NCBI GenBank assembly: GCA_949825065.1
Contig: OX463844.1
Coordinates: forward strand, 28,516,076 to 28,580,075
Direction of reading: 5' to 3'
Source of the DNA: Odontocerum albicorne
Lineage: Eukaryota; Arthropoda; Insecta; Trichoptera; Odontoceridae
DNA length: 64,000 nt
The position numbers and the translations under genes were made by a program. The notes beneath the pieces are model-generated. The model worked only from the letters and a program-made list of their open reading frames with translations. It was not told the origin of the DNA and did no database searches. Shown piece after piece: positions 46,000 to 57,039 of the stretch (the first letter of the stretch is position 1; the number at the start of each line of letters is the position of its first letter).

Positions 46000-47109
46000 A
46001 TTATATCGAGTAGGTATATCGACGTTTTTGGCTGGAAATATTGACCACTAGATTAGATTTGATAAAGTACGTACCATGACTTGAGAGAACCTGCTATAGT
46101 GTAAAATTGAAAAATATGTCTTCAACGTGTTTGAACCATCAACCTGGATAAGTTGAAAGGTACCATACGAATGAATGAAAAGTCATCAATGACTTTTGAG
46201 TACGGACTGTGTGATTAGTTTGAAATTCGTTATCTACTCAACATTATAATATATACTGAGTAATAATTCCGTAAATCTTATTTTACAATCATGTATTAAC
46301 ATATTATTTCAGATTTTTTCTAATACTATAATTTCAATAGGTTTATTGTCATGTTTTTGTATAATTTTAGGAAAATTTATACTCTTTATTAGGTAAATAT
46401 TGATTGAAAATGTTTGAATTATAAAAACGTCATTAAGTAAATCTGGCTATGATCATAGAGTCTATATACTATATATGGTTTTATCATTCGATCCCTTGTG
46501 TTGTAACACCTCTCCTGAATTATATTTTTAAGAGACTACTCTTCGAAATTTTCTTCTCGATAAATGCGAAGAGGTTTGTGAGTTCCAAGCACAAATCAAT
46601 CAATTTCCTGCCTTGTTACTGTGAAAGCTTCTTAAATGTTTTAAGCCTCGAGGTCGGAATTGTGATCAATGACTTATTGGATACGCTGAAATTTATATAA
46701 AAAGTTCATTTCTTTAAGATATTGCTACAGCACGAAAAATACTTGTGCTTGGTTTCAGATTTCCTGAAAAAACATCAATTCAATAAATTACTACATTTTT
46801 TAGTGAAATAAAAATAAAGATATTTTATTTTGAATTTTTGGAGTAGATAATGTTATGTTTTTAAAGTATTATTTTTAAGGATATACTGATGTCTAAATCA
46901 TAATAAGTGAAATTTATTACTTTCTATTACATTTTTTACTGACATTTATGCTATAAATATTTATTATTTTTTTGTTATTTTAACAGTCACTGTGTATCTA
47001 GAAGGCGGGGACACTGGTTTCCTCCTTTTTAAATGTACAAGTATGTAACCTAAATTAAAGAACCATATCTCTATTGTCATAGATATTGAATATTTGTGAC
47101 GGCTTGCAG
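46000..47109 (+). other. probable intron, AT-rich
   Basis: No gene. Ends in GACGGCTTGCAG before the candidate exon. Confidence 0.45.
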
Positions 47110-47172
47110 CTCCAGCAGAACAATGTCTCCAAGCAGAGGCTGTCGCCGACGCGGGAACCGGAAGAAGTGACG
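47110..47172 (+). CDS. candidate internal exon, probably of the dlg1-like gene
   Basis: A 63-base block coding LQQNNVSKQRLSP then TREPEEVT, with acceptor GGCTTGCAG and a strong donor ACG|GTGAGT. Both ends are phase 0 and the length is 21 codons, so it can join in frame after the exon at 43271-43363 or directly after 26881. GC-rich and clearly different from its surroundings. The peptide is not recognised; the SPTREPEE segment is low-complexity and polar, as expected for a linker. Other readings would be a non-coding exon or chance. Confidence 0.5.
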
Positions 47173-49420
47173 GTGAGTTCCGCCATATTGTTTCCTCCCG
47201 CCACCTCTTTCCGCTTTCACGGTAGGGGTGTTTATGCATGATAGCTTTGGAAAAGAACCGTTTGGACTTAATGTCATGGGTGATTTTATATTTTGATTCA
47301 GTGTGTACGTAGATTTGTGGTGTACACGCTTTCCGTTGTTGTATTTCACGTCAATATTAACTGCTTAAAGCTTCACTTATATTTAATTATTAGATATCTA
47401 CTCAGCAGCACAAAACGGAACACACAAACTCGATTGATATTTTTATATATCATACATACATACGTCATATACTTATGTTATTTTTATTTTAACCTATTTT
47501 TAATTGGTTATTATCCCAATTGAACATACATTCTAGTACTGTACCATAATATGTTATTATAGATATACGAGTAATATAACTGTACTTTCACATGAAATAA
47601 CTCTTGTGGACACCAAGGACTAAAATTGTTAGAATCTCAGAAGGCCAAAGCGAAGTAAGAAGGAATTTAAGAATTTCTTTAAATTTAAGAAAAAATAGTG
47701 TTAAGCCATGAACACAATTTAAAATAGAGACTTTAATTTGTCATTAGTCGTGATATTAGTTTTCTTTAAGTTTGATAGTTTAACGTATAATACAATATTT
47801 GAAAAAATAACCAAACGTAATATTTCATAATTATTAATTTTAAGATATTCGTCCAAATTTGTAGATTTTTCGAAAAGAGTTTTTCATAAATTTTGCAAGT
47901 GGTTTTCTATCCTGATTCTGATAATAAATATTTTGTTTAGCAATAAATATTAAATAATAAATAGTAATTAAACAAAAATTATATGAAATTGTTCATAACA
48001 TTTTGTGTTGCTGTGTGTGATTTCTACATTTAAATATAAAAAAGAACTTTAAGACCTGTTTAGACTTGAGTGTGTAAGCTAAAAATAACTTCAAATCGAA
48101 ATGTTGCTTCGTTCACACTCGTTGCAATTTAGTTTAACCAGTTCATTTTCGTTTTATACAAATACTTGAAATTTGATAGTAACGAATAAAATGTATAAAA
48201 AAGTTAAATTGATTACCAATGAGTGTGACAGATATTTAATTGACATTTTGTTTTGCCAAGGTTGTGCACTATAGGCTAAATGGATTATCATCGGTACGAA
48301 TATTTGAATGTTGCCGGAGGTTTGTGCGAAATATCGCACGCTAACTTGTATTTTCATTTAAATAAAATTAACAATATCATGGAAGGTTGAATTGTCGCAC
48401 TTTTTCAACCAGGTAGATGTTTAAACCATTCACGAGAATGTTCATTTCAAGAAGAAATGAAAACTTAACTTTAGATCACTTTTCACGGATTAGCACAGAG
48501 AGCTTCAAGCAAAATCGACAATTTAAGAAATAAAACAAAGCAACTCAATTATGTCATGCCGACTTTCAATCTTTGATCGTATTCAAAGCTGTCGTTGATC
48601 AAGATATTTCGCGTGTGTAAATGTATCTTATAAAAATGTTTTTGAACGTCGGTACTTTTCCGTCAATTTAGAAAACCAGAAAAAAGTAATCAAGGATATA
48701 TTTATTTGTTATTTCTTTCATATTAGATAATTTCGCTCCGATAATAGTCATCCATAGGTTTTTAAAAATGTTACTTTCAAATATTTATGATGTTCATACG
48801 TCATTAAAAATGTATAGACCTTTCCGCAATCAAAGGCAGCTCTAGATCAGATAAAAGGTTGATGATCATTGTTGGTATGATATGAATCAGACTTTACACG
48901 CGAGCACCTAATTTCGGAATCACAGAGCAAACAGAATTTGATAATTTGTATCCTTCTTGGCGCACACGTATACTGATTTTTGATGTATTGTAAATATAAA
49001 TTTTGATTTCATATATGTTTATTTCTTCGATTTTTATTATTATTCACGTATTCACGGAGCACCAAGTACCAGCAACTGATTTGAATAGCAAAATATAAAT
49101 TTTATCGATTGCGTCTTTATCGTTCTAATATAACTAATAATACACTTTTCAGCATGCTACATTAATGTGAAAATATTACTTGAACATTAATAATTATTTC
49201 CTTCCATAACATCTGTCGGAGTTTAAGGTTTTCATAGTTTTCACCGCACATACTTATAATTTTAAAAATGTGTTTTCTACGATTTTCGTGAAATGAACAA
49301 TATGGGAAAGAACTTCCCAGCATCGATCAACATCTTTATCTGAGCACTATTCAACTTTTAATGCTTGAAGTTAGACGCACTCATTCTTTCCGATAATACC
49401 TTAGCAAATATTTTTATATT
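47173..49420 (+). other. probable intron, AT-rich
   Basis: No feature supported except a TACGAGTA octamer at 47576. Confidence 0.45.
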
Positions 49421-49423
49421 GTA

Positions 49424-49530
49424 CTTCGTAATTTGTTTAATCAAATGCTGTTTATTCCATTTTTATATCGGTATAACCCTACCGGTTTCAAGGTTTTCAC
49501 CTTATCATCAGGAGAGCACAAGCAAGACTT
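49424..49530 (-). mobile_element. half copy of the foldback element with hammerhead-like core
   Basis: Matches one arm of 31158-31406 (GTAATTTGTTTAATCAAATG, GGTATAACCCTACCGGTTTC). On the minus strand it shows CTGATGA, then stem AAGGT-GAAA-ACCTT, then GAAA and CCGGTA..TACCG (49511 down to about 49469). Stem II differs from the 31314 copy by changes that keep pairing (G-U to A-U twice). Confidence 0.6.
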
Positions 49531-49827
49531 TTTATACTTCTACTTAAGTATTATGTATGTATTATTGTTTTCGTTTGAAAATTCAATTTACTTTGTATGG
49601 TTACTAATACGAGTATACATTATTATATTTTACAAGTTTTGGCCATTAAAATACATTTTTGAAGGTTCTGCATATTCCAGTTATTCAAGCAAAGAAAATG
49701 GCCTTGATGATTTTCACTTGTATTATATTTCATATAAATAAGCAATAAACTATAATATATATAAGTAATATAATCATATGCGTTTATCTAAACATGTGCA
49801 GATGCGGGGAAGTACTTAAACTTTTTT

Positions 49828-51243
49828 TTTATTGAACAAAGTAATATAACATATGGTACAAATATTTGCCAAGGCTATACCTATATACAAATTTATTACT
49901 TAACTAATCTTAATTATAAATTATAATTAATGAACTAACTTAATCTTATTTTCCTACATATAATTTTATTTTTATTTTTTATAATCATAATATGATTTCT
50001 TAGAAATAATTAACACCTACATACTTACTATTAATCATACTTTTTTATTAAACAAGTAAATTATTGTACAAACATTTGTCAAGGCTATACCTATATACAA
50101 ATTTATTACTTAACTAATCTTAATTATATGTTATAATTTATGAACTTATTTAATCTTATTTTCCTACATATCATTTTATTTTATTTATTCAATCTTAATA
50201 TATGAGATCTTAGAAATAATTAACACCTACATACTACTTATAACTAGATAACAATTCTTACACTAATTATTTAGCAAAAACAAGTCCACTCGTTCAGGCT
50301 ACTTGTATTCCATCACATTCACTCAGACCTTGGTCGTCCCAGCTAATACTGAAGGTGGACTAGTCAGGCAACAGATAATGCTTCGGGAGCTTGTGCTTAT
50401 AACGGAAGGGTAGGTCGGATTTACTCTCGTAAGCCCCCAGGGCAGCGACTAAGGGATTTCTGTAATTTTGTTGGCTTTTATAGAACTTCACGGTCCAAGC
50501 GAGGATGTGGTGTTGTAGGGTTTCTTCTCGCTGTTCAGCGTGAAGTCGGGTAAGATTTGTTCTGGGATGGGTGTTAAAAGATATCTTGAATGCCTTGTTC
50601 TGCACTCTCTGGAGTTTCAGGTGATCCGTGTTGCTCACACTACCCCAAACGGGTGCAGCATAGGTCAAGATAGGACGAATAAGGGTTTTATAGAGGAGGA
50701 GCTTATTTTTGGGGGAAAGGAAGCTGCGTCGATGAAATATCGAACTGATAGCCCCTATGCCCTTGTGACCCTTCTGTCTGATGGTATTCAAATGGGTTTT
50801 CTACGTCAGTCGCCGGTCAAGGTGCAGGCCGAGGTATTTAACCACGTCCTGCCACTCAACCAGGCAACCACCGATGAATAAGGGCATCGACGGCACTCTT
50901 TCCTTGATTTTTCGGGAGAACATGATGGCCTCAGTTTTGGCGTCATTGATTTTGAGCCTCCAGTCCTGGTAGTATTTCTCATGGATCTCAAGAGCAATCT
51001 GAAGACGGCGACCAGCTCGATCCACCTTGAGTGACGATGCGTAGCATGCCGCATCGTCAGCAAAGAGTGCGAGTTTACAGTTTGGGGGAGTAGGAATGTC
51101 GTGTGTGTAAATGTTAAATAGACATGGTCCAAGTATACTGCCTTGGGGGACACCCATAGGGATGGGCCTGGTGGATGACGTAGAATGATGAGTGGTGACT
51201 GTGAAACTTCTATTGGAAAGGTAGGATTGAAGTAGTTTCACGA
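49828..51243 (-). mobile_element. Jockey-type LINE, copy A (5' truncated)
   Basis: Minus strand. The frame 51241-50801 carries the reverse transcriptase palm: RPIPMGVPQGSILGPCLFN and LALFADDAACYASS with the catalytic aspartates. A frameshift leads to 50791-50360 with LYKTLIRPILTYAAPVWGSV and LQRVQNKAFKISFN, the Jockey-clade thumb, ending at a stop near 50360. The 3' UTR (49828-50245) is duplicated in tandem with a period of 210 bases. No endonuclease or N-terminal RT part is present. It abuts the 3' end of copy B. Confidence 0.88.
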
Positions 51244-53800
51244 GGCACCTACATACTATTTAACATAATTAGATAATAATTCTTTCAAAAATGTTTTTAG
51301 CAAGAACAAGTCCACTCGTTCAGGCTGCTTGTATTCCATCACATTCACTCAGACCTTAGTCCTCCCAGCGAATACTGTAGGTGGACTAGTCAGGCAACAT
51401 ACTCGTATAAAGCTTCGGGAGCCTGTGCTTATAACGGAAGGGTAGATCGGATTTACTCTTGTAAGCCCCCAGGGCAGCGACTAATGGATTGCTGTGATTT
51501 TATTGACTTTTATAGAACTTCACGGTCCAAGCGAGGATGTGGTGTTTTAGGGTTTCTTCTCGCTGTTCGGCGTGAAGTCGGGTTAGGTTTATTCTGGGAT
51601 GGGTGTTGAAAGAGATTTTGAATGCTTTGTTCTGCACTCGTTGGAATTTCAGGTGATTCGTGTTGCTCACACTTCCCCAAATGGATGCAGCATAGGTCAA
51701 GATAGGACGAATAAGGGTTTTATAGAGGAGGAGCTTATTTTTGGGTGAAGGAAGCTTCGTCGATGAAATATCGAACTGATAGCCCCTATGCCCTTGTGAC
51801 CCTTCTGTCTGATAGTATTCAAATGGGTTTTCCACGTCAGTCGAGGTGCAGGCCGAGGTATTTAACCACGTCCTGCCACTCAACCAGGCAACCACCGGTG
51901 AATAAGGGCATCGATGGCACTCTGTCCTTGACTTTGCGGGAGAACATGATAACCTCAGTTTTGAAGTCATTTATTTTGAGCCTCCAGTCCTGGTAGTATT
52001 TTTCAAGGATTTCAAGAGCAATCTAAAGGCGGCGACCAGCTCGATCTACCTTGAGTGACGATGCGTAGCATGCCGCATCGTCAGCAAAGAGTGTGAGCTT
52101 ACAGTTTGGGTGAGTAGGTATGTCGTGTGTGTAGATGTTAAATAGACAGGGTCCTAGTCTACTGCCTTGGGGCACACCCATAGGGATGGGCCTGGCGGAT
52201 GACGTAGAATGATGAGTGGTGACTGTTAAACTTATATTGTAAATGTAGGATTTTCGTAGTTTCACAAGATAGAAAGGAGTGCCAGTAAGGAGACGTTTGT
52301 CGAGAAGGCCATCGTGCCAGACGTGGATTTTCGGTAAGTTTATTTGGCTTGTGGATAGGAACAATATTGACTAGTTTCCAAATACTCGGAAAATAGCCCT
52401 TGAGGAGTGAGGCATTTATTATTTCAGTAAGAAAAAATCTCGCTTTAAGTGGTAAATGTTTAAAGAAGGATATTGCGTATATTGTCGGGGCCGGGGGCTT
52501 TTCGTGTTTTAAGTCTGTCAAGGATACGACCAATTTCGGACGGGGTGCAAAGTTGCACCTCATTTTGGTTGGTCGGGGAGCAAAGCTAACGAGAGTGTCC
52601 TCGACAGCTTTGTTGACATCAAAATTTTCAAGGTCGGAAGTGATTGAGTACGTATTCTCGTAAGCGTCCGCCAAGGCCTTGTCAATGCCAGCCAACAGCC
52701 AACTCTGAGGTTGTGCGCAGAGGTGGTATGCTCTGAGACGAGCACTTAATACCCTTGACGACTCGCCAGATAGTACCATTATCCGGTTTCAGGGCCGCCA
52801 ATTTTCTCTGCCATAATTGGTTTTTAAATAGGCGGATTTATTTTTTGATTTCATCTTGAAGAACGTTTAATAGTGTTTTGTCACGTTTGTCTAGTGTACG
52901 TCTGTCTTTGTTTGGTTTATAGGGATATAAGGAGTTTTATATGAGGAGTGAGAGTTATTTGGTATGGAGTGACAATTTTGACGAGAACATTTTCATCACG
53001 AGCATAATGGATGAAGGTGGATATGATATCGATCGCGGCATCGATGTCCTGTGGGCTCACCAGAGTTTCAGGTGATAGACAGAGCTGGTTGTGGAGGTAG
53101 GCTTTGTAGCCCTTCTAGTCAGCATTGGCGTAGTCGTACTGCTCCCTGAATCTAGCAATCGGCCTCACTCCCAATGTGAAGTAGACTGGGAGGGGGTATG
53201 ACGAGAGAGCTTCTAGAGCAGTCAACCCAGAGATGTTGGGGTAGTTTTTGGCTACGGCAATGTCCAGTGTAGAAGGACTACGGGGGTTGGTGAAACAGGT
53301 ATGTTGATTTGGATGGAGTATTTGACAATTGTGGCTTTACATATAATTGTACAGCGTCGTTCCGTTTGGGTTAGCTCTCAAGCAGTTCCAGTAACGGTGC
53401 TTGGCATTGAAGTCCCCGGCCATGATGACCTTGGCCCCCATGGCCAACACTGCCTCGATGTCCTTTTCAAGAAGTTAACGATAGTCGATACAATATGCTG
53501 CCATAATGGTGACTGTCTCCCGGTCAATCTTGAGGCTGATGGCTATAGCCTCCAGGTTTGTTAGGGCAGGCGTGAGGAGTTGGGTATGATAGATAGTTTT
53601 GGATGAGGATCGCGGTGCCTCCACCTCTACCGGAAGTGCGATCCGATCTCTAGACGGTAAAGCCACCGATGCCTCTCATACTAGAGTCAGGTTTTAGCCA
53701 GGTTTCCGTAATAAGCATAATATCTATATCTGAATTGTTCACCAATAGCATCAGCTCCTCGATTTTCTGCTGCATGCTGTAGGCATTTCCTTCTTTCTAA
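51244..53800 (-). mobile_element. Jockey-type LINE, copy B (with endonuclease, internal RT deletion)
   Basis: Minus strand from high to low coordinates. The apurinic-type endonuclease region (QQKIEELMLLVNNSDIDIML, ITETWLKP, TNLEAIAISLKIDRE) spans about 53790-53100. A linker and RT fingers (LTEIINASLLKGYFPSIWKL, NIVPIHKPNKLTENPR) reach 52350. A jump to a WHDGLL block follows, so the RT core carrying the first catalytic Asp is deleted. Then comes the palm (MGVPQGSRLGPCLF, LTLFADDAACYASS) and the thumb (LIRPILTYAASIWGSV). Many stops and frameshifts. Inactive. Confidence 0.85.
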
Positions 53801-54115
53801 ATATTATTCATTTGATCCAACTATACTTATTTTGGTCGTTCTCTACGCCCATTCATGGTTGTATTATTCATTGTGACCTATCCGTTTAACATGTCCAACC
53901 ACCTCAACATGTTCTTTCTCACCCTACTTAATACGTTTAGCTGACGTTCATAATTAATAATTACATTTCTTACTTTATAATAAATCATCACACCACACAT
54001 TCTGTTTAGTGCATGTATTTCCTTCATTTTCACGTCCACGTTTCGCTTCCATATATCAATATTAGCACTAATACGCTGTTATGAACCATAATTTTTAGCA
54101 GATCTTGCTATTGCT
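53800..54115 (-). mobile_element. N1 retrotransposon fragment
   Basis: Complement shows TGTTGAGGTGGTTGGACATG (the WFGHVE block), the block before it, and a CACTAAACAGAATGTG-type RALNRM region. The YGS-type end (CATATATCAATATTAGC) is at the high side. It immediately adjoins the 5' end of LINE copy B. Confidence 0.65.
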
Positions 54116-54322
54116 TGGTTTCAATGTATATCTTTTAGCACCCCGTTGACCTTGTTTTCTATTGCATTCAAAATAACGTTTTTCTGTCTTTCCAATGGAA
54201 TGATTAGTTTTAAAATATTTCAGGACACTAAAAATAATCATTGACTTGTCTACCTATTGCACGAACTTATTAATGAAGAAGATATGGTCTCAGCAATTTT
54301 GTTTGCCAACTCCCCATAAAAG

Positions 54323-54610
54323 ACCTCAGTGATGTAGTTGATAAGTCGCTTGTCTTTCAACTCGGTATTGCGGACCCGATTTTCTATCATACGTGAATAG
54401 AAAGGGGTCTCGCACTAGACGTCTACCAGTGTTGTTGTCTCTACATGTGCGATGATGAACTAATAATCTCGTGCGTATTCCAGTGGCTCTAAATCAGAAG
54501 GCTCGATATTGGGTCAAATATAATAATGTCGTCCGGCTACAATCTTCAATATATCCACGTCGTTAAATGGATGTGTTGAGGGGAACCATACAAATGAATG
54601 AATGAATTAA
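54323..54610 (+). repeat. SINE family B, full length
   Basis: Head CCTCAGTGATGTAGTTGATA with a B-box-like GCGGACCCGATTTTC, then the family B body (CCAGTGTTGTTGTCTCTACA, GATGATGAACTAATAATCTC, CTTCAATATATCCACGTC). The terminus is GGATGTGTTGAGGGGAACCA with AATGAATGAATGAATT tail. Confidence 0.82.
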
Positions 54611-54839
54611 TTATTAAAATAAAACTTTCATCGAGATTTCTCGACCCCTGCAAACTCTGCTGTTTATAAAAATAAATGTGTTCGTTTTTCTCAGAAAATA
54701 TATTATTTTCCTTTTATATATGTTATGTAAGTTATGTTTATTTTCGCGACCTCAAACATTTAAAATTTCTGGAGTCGGAAATTATTTAGCCGACCCCACA
54801 ACACTGTACGAGTAAAATATCCTTTGGCAGCGTTTTGTA

Positions 54840-54950
54840 GCTGCCTATTATCAAGTCGAAATTATACTTGACATAGTGGCTTTGGATCACGACAAAAAAT
54901 ACAAAACAGCGCTATATAAACCATGAAAATATTATTATCATTACGAGTAC
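54840..54950 (+). repeat. SINE-like family C copy with ATT tail
   Basis: GCTGCCTATTATCAAGTCGA, then AACAGCGCTATATAAACCAT and a TATTATTATCATTA tail that ends in the octamer TACGAGTA. Confidence 0.5.
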
Positions 54951-55224
54951 TTAGGAATATATTATGTTCTTATTTTATTTTCCATATATGCAATTAATTC
55001 AAGCAATTATTATCAATATTTATATTAATTAAGAGTATATGGTAGTGTTGTTAGTAAAAAGCTAGAATTCGGACCACGTTTACAGCAGATTATCTCGTTT
55101 TCAGGTGTTAACATTTTGATATGCCTGTTAATAAAAAAAAATACACGTGCGGAGCGCGAACTTTTATCCAATTTTTTTGACAACCCGACCAAAAAAGTCA
55201 TCCCCTGCTATACGTGTATATTAT

Positions 55225-55680
55225 AATTCCTATTTTCCTGTTGGAAAAGGCGGAAAGGACAGAGCGCCAGGCTTTCCTATCGCGACACATGCATTTCGTC
55301 TCCTCTACATCCACATACAACTCCTAAGATTTCTCTGATTTTGTAAATTTCCTATTTTGAAAATGCCCTTAATTTGATCCAACATTGCTTTCATTGATCT
55401 GGTCTCATTTGAACTGTATATTATTTTTTTATTATTTCTTCATTCGTTCTACATACCCAAACTATACCAGAGTGCTATTCCTTTATCTTATTTAAAACAC
55501 CAATATTGAGTTTACATTCACCTATAATTACTTCATTCCATATTCTGTCATACTTTGTCACCCAATGTATTCTTCTCAGTACATGCATTTATTTCTGCAG
55601 CATTCATTTGACTCATTTTTTTCCACGTCCATGTTTCACTTCCATAAATCAAAACTAAAGTTAAACTTAGGCTCTATTCA
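55225..55680 (-). mobile_element. N1 retrotransposon 3' end
   Basis: Complement of GTCATACTTTGTCACCCAAT (MYWVTKYDRIW block), of ATTCACCTATAATTACTTCA (NEVIIGECKL), and of CATTCGTTCTACATACCCAA. The 3' terminus near 55225-55260 is the complement of TTTTCCTGTTGGAAAAGGCG. The high end carries the YGSETWTW-like complement CACGTCCATGTTTCACTTCC. Confidence 0.7.
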
Positions 55681-56300
55681 ATTGGGAATCAAACCCAAGA
55701 TTCAAATTGATGAATAAAATATACGTAATTGGTTGAGAAAAAATATATAACCAATAAAAAAACAATATAGAATTTTTCTAAGTGTAAATTGGAAAATGAA
55801 TGTAATTCATTTTGATCTGTCAATTAAAATGAATGTCGATTAGAGAATCGATAAAACATTCGTGAATTAAAAAAAAATATATGTTTTCAATTCAAGCGAA
55901 TAAAAAGAATCAAAGTTTTAAAACTGATTTTATGAAAACGACCGCAATGAGAGCAAAATATAAATGTACTATAAAATGATTTCATTAAAAATACTTTTTC
56001 TCACACAAGCCGTTTCAGTCTATCAGATTCTCTCATATGAAACCACATTAAATGTAATAATTGTCACTTTCAGGCCGCACAAGAAGTTTAATGGCATACG
56101 GGGCTATTTTAAGGGATCTTTTAGTCAAGAATATCAAAAGTTATTTTTTTGACACATTTCATCGAGGGTAGTCCTCAGATCAAAGTTATATTTTATCTTG
56201 GAGTTCTTTGTATGAGTACGTTTCTATATTTTATAACGCTATAGTATTAAGGACATTTAAAATCATGAATATAATTTTCATAGCTCCAATAAATTTTTAA
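55681..56300. other. AT-rich DNA without identified gene
   Basis: A 62-codon frame at 55964-56152 has no recognisable motif. Nothing else supported. Confidence 0.45.
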
Positions 56301-56304
56301 CTCC

Positions 56305-56667
56305 AAATTAAAAATGCAACTTCGGGCATCTTTTTCGTATTTTTGGCACCAAATTAAAAATGCATATTCGGGCATCTTCGTATCCTCGACTTCAAATTAA
56401 AAATGCAACATCGGACATTTTCGTATTATTGACTTAAAATTAAAAATGCAACTTCGGGTATCTTCGTTTTATTGACTTCAAATTAAAAATGCAACTTCGG
56501 GCATCTTCGTATTATTGTTTTCAAATTATAAATGCAACTTCGGATATCTTCTTATTATTGACTTCAAATAAAAAATGTAACTTCGGACATCTTCGTATTT
56601 TTTACCCCAAATTAAAAATGTAACTTTGGGCATCTTTTTCGCATTTTTGACACCAAATAAAAAATGG
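56305..56667. repeat. tandem array, 43-bp unit, 8 copies plus a partial
   Basis: Units of AAATTAAAAATGCAACTTCG then GGCATCTTCGTATTATTGAC and TTC. The first and last full units share a longer form with CTTTTTCG and TTTTTG(G/A)CACC, while the middle units share the shorter form. This nesting suggests growth from the inside. Confidence 0.92.
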
Positions 56668-56816
56668 ATGAATGAGTATTTTAAATGATTTTAAAAAAAA
56701 TATTATTTGAAAAATATTAAATTACAATCATATTATAGTGTGCGCTACATAAATAACACTGTACCACCTCGAAAGATTATCTTAAAAATACACACGGTTA
56801 TCAAAAATTGTTTATT

Positions 56817-57037
56817 ATGAGAGGAATAGAATTTCGAAGTCGATTTCTTCTTTATCTAATAAATGTGTTGTTGCAAATCGATCCAATAGGGCGGAGTATT
56901 ATGGTAGAGCATTTGCCATTGCTAGTCTTGTGACGTGAATAGTCTGCTTCCTAGTATTAGATATATGGGTGGCGTATGCAGCTTTATGAAGTACTTAAAA
57001 CCAACCCTTATCAAAATTAATGATTGTAAATGAATAC
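56817..57037 (+). repeat. dispersed repeat family D, copy 2
   Basis: Aligns with 13435-13665 (GTATTATGGTAG, AGTCTGCTTC, GGTGGCGTATGCAGCTTTAT, ATCAAAATTAATGATTGTAA, GAATACTAC). The copy ends exactly where the mariner at 57040 begins, so the mariner probably inserted at its edge. Confidence 0.65.
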
Positions 57038-57039
57038 TA

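Noticed and set aside
47077..47349. Minus-strand frames over the 47110 exon
   Set aside because: Same reason as above; no motif.
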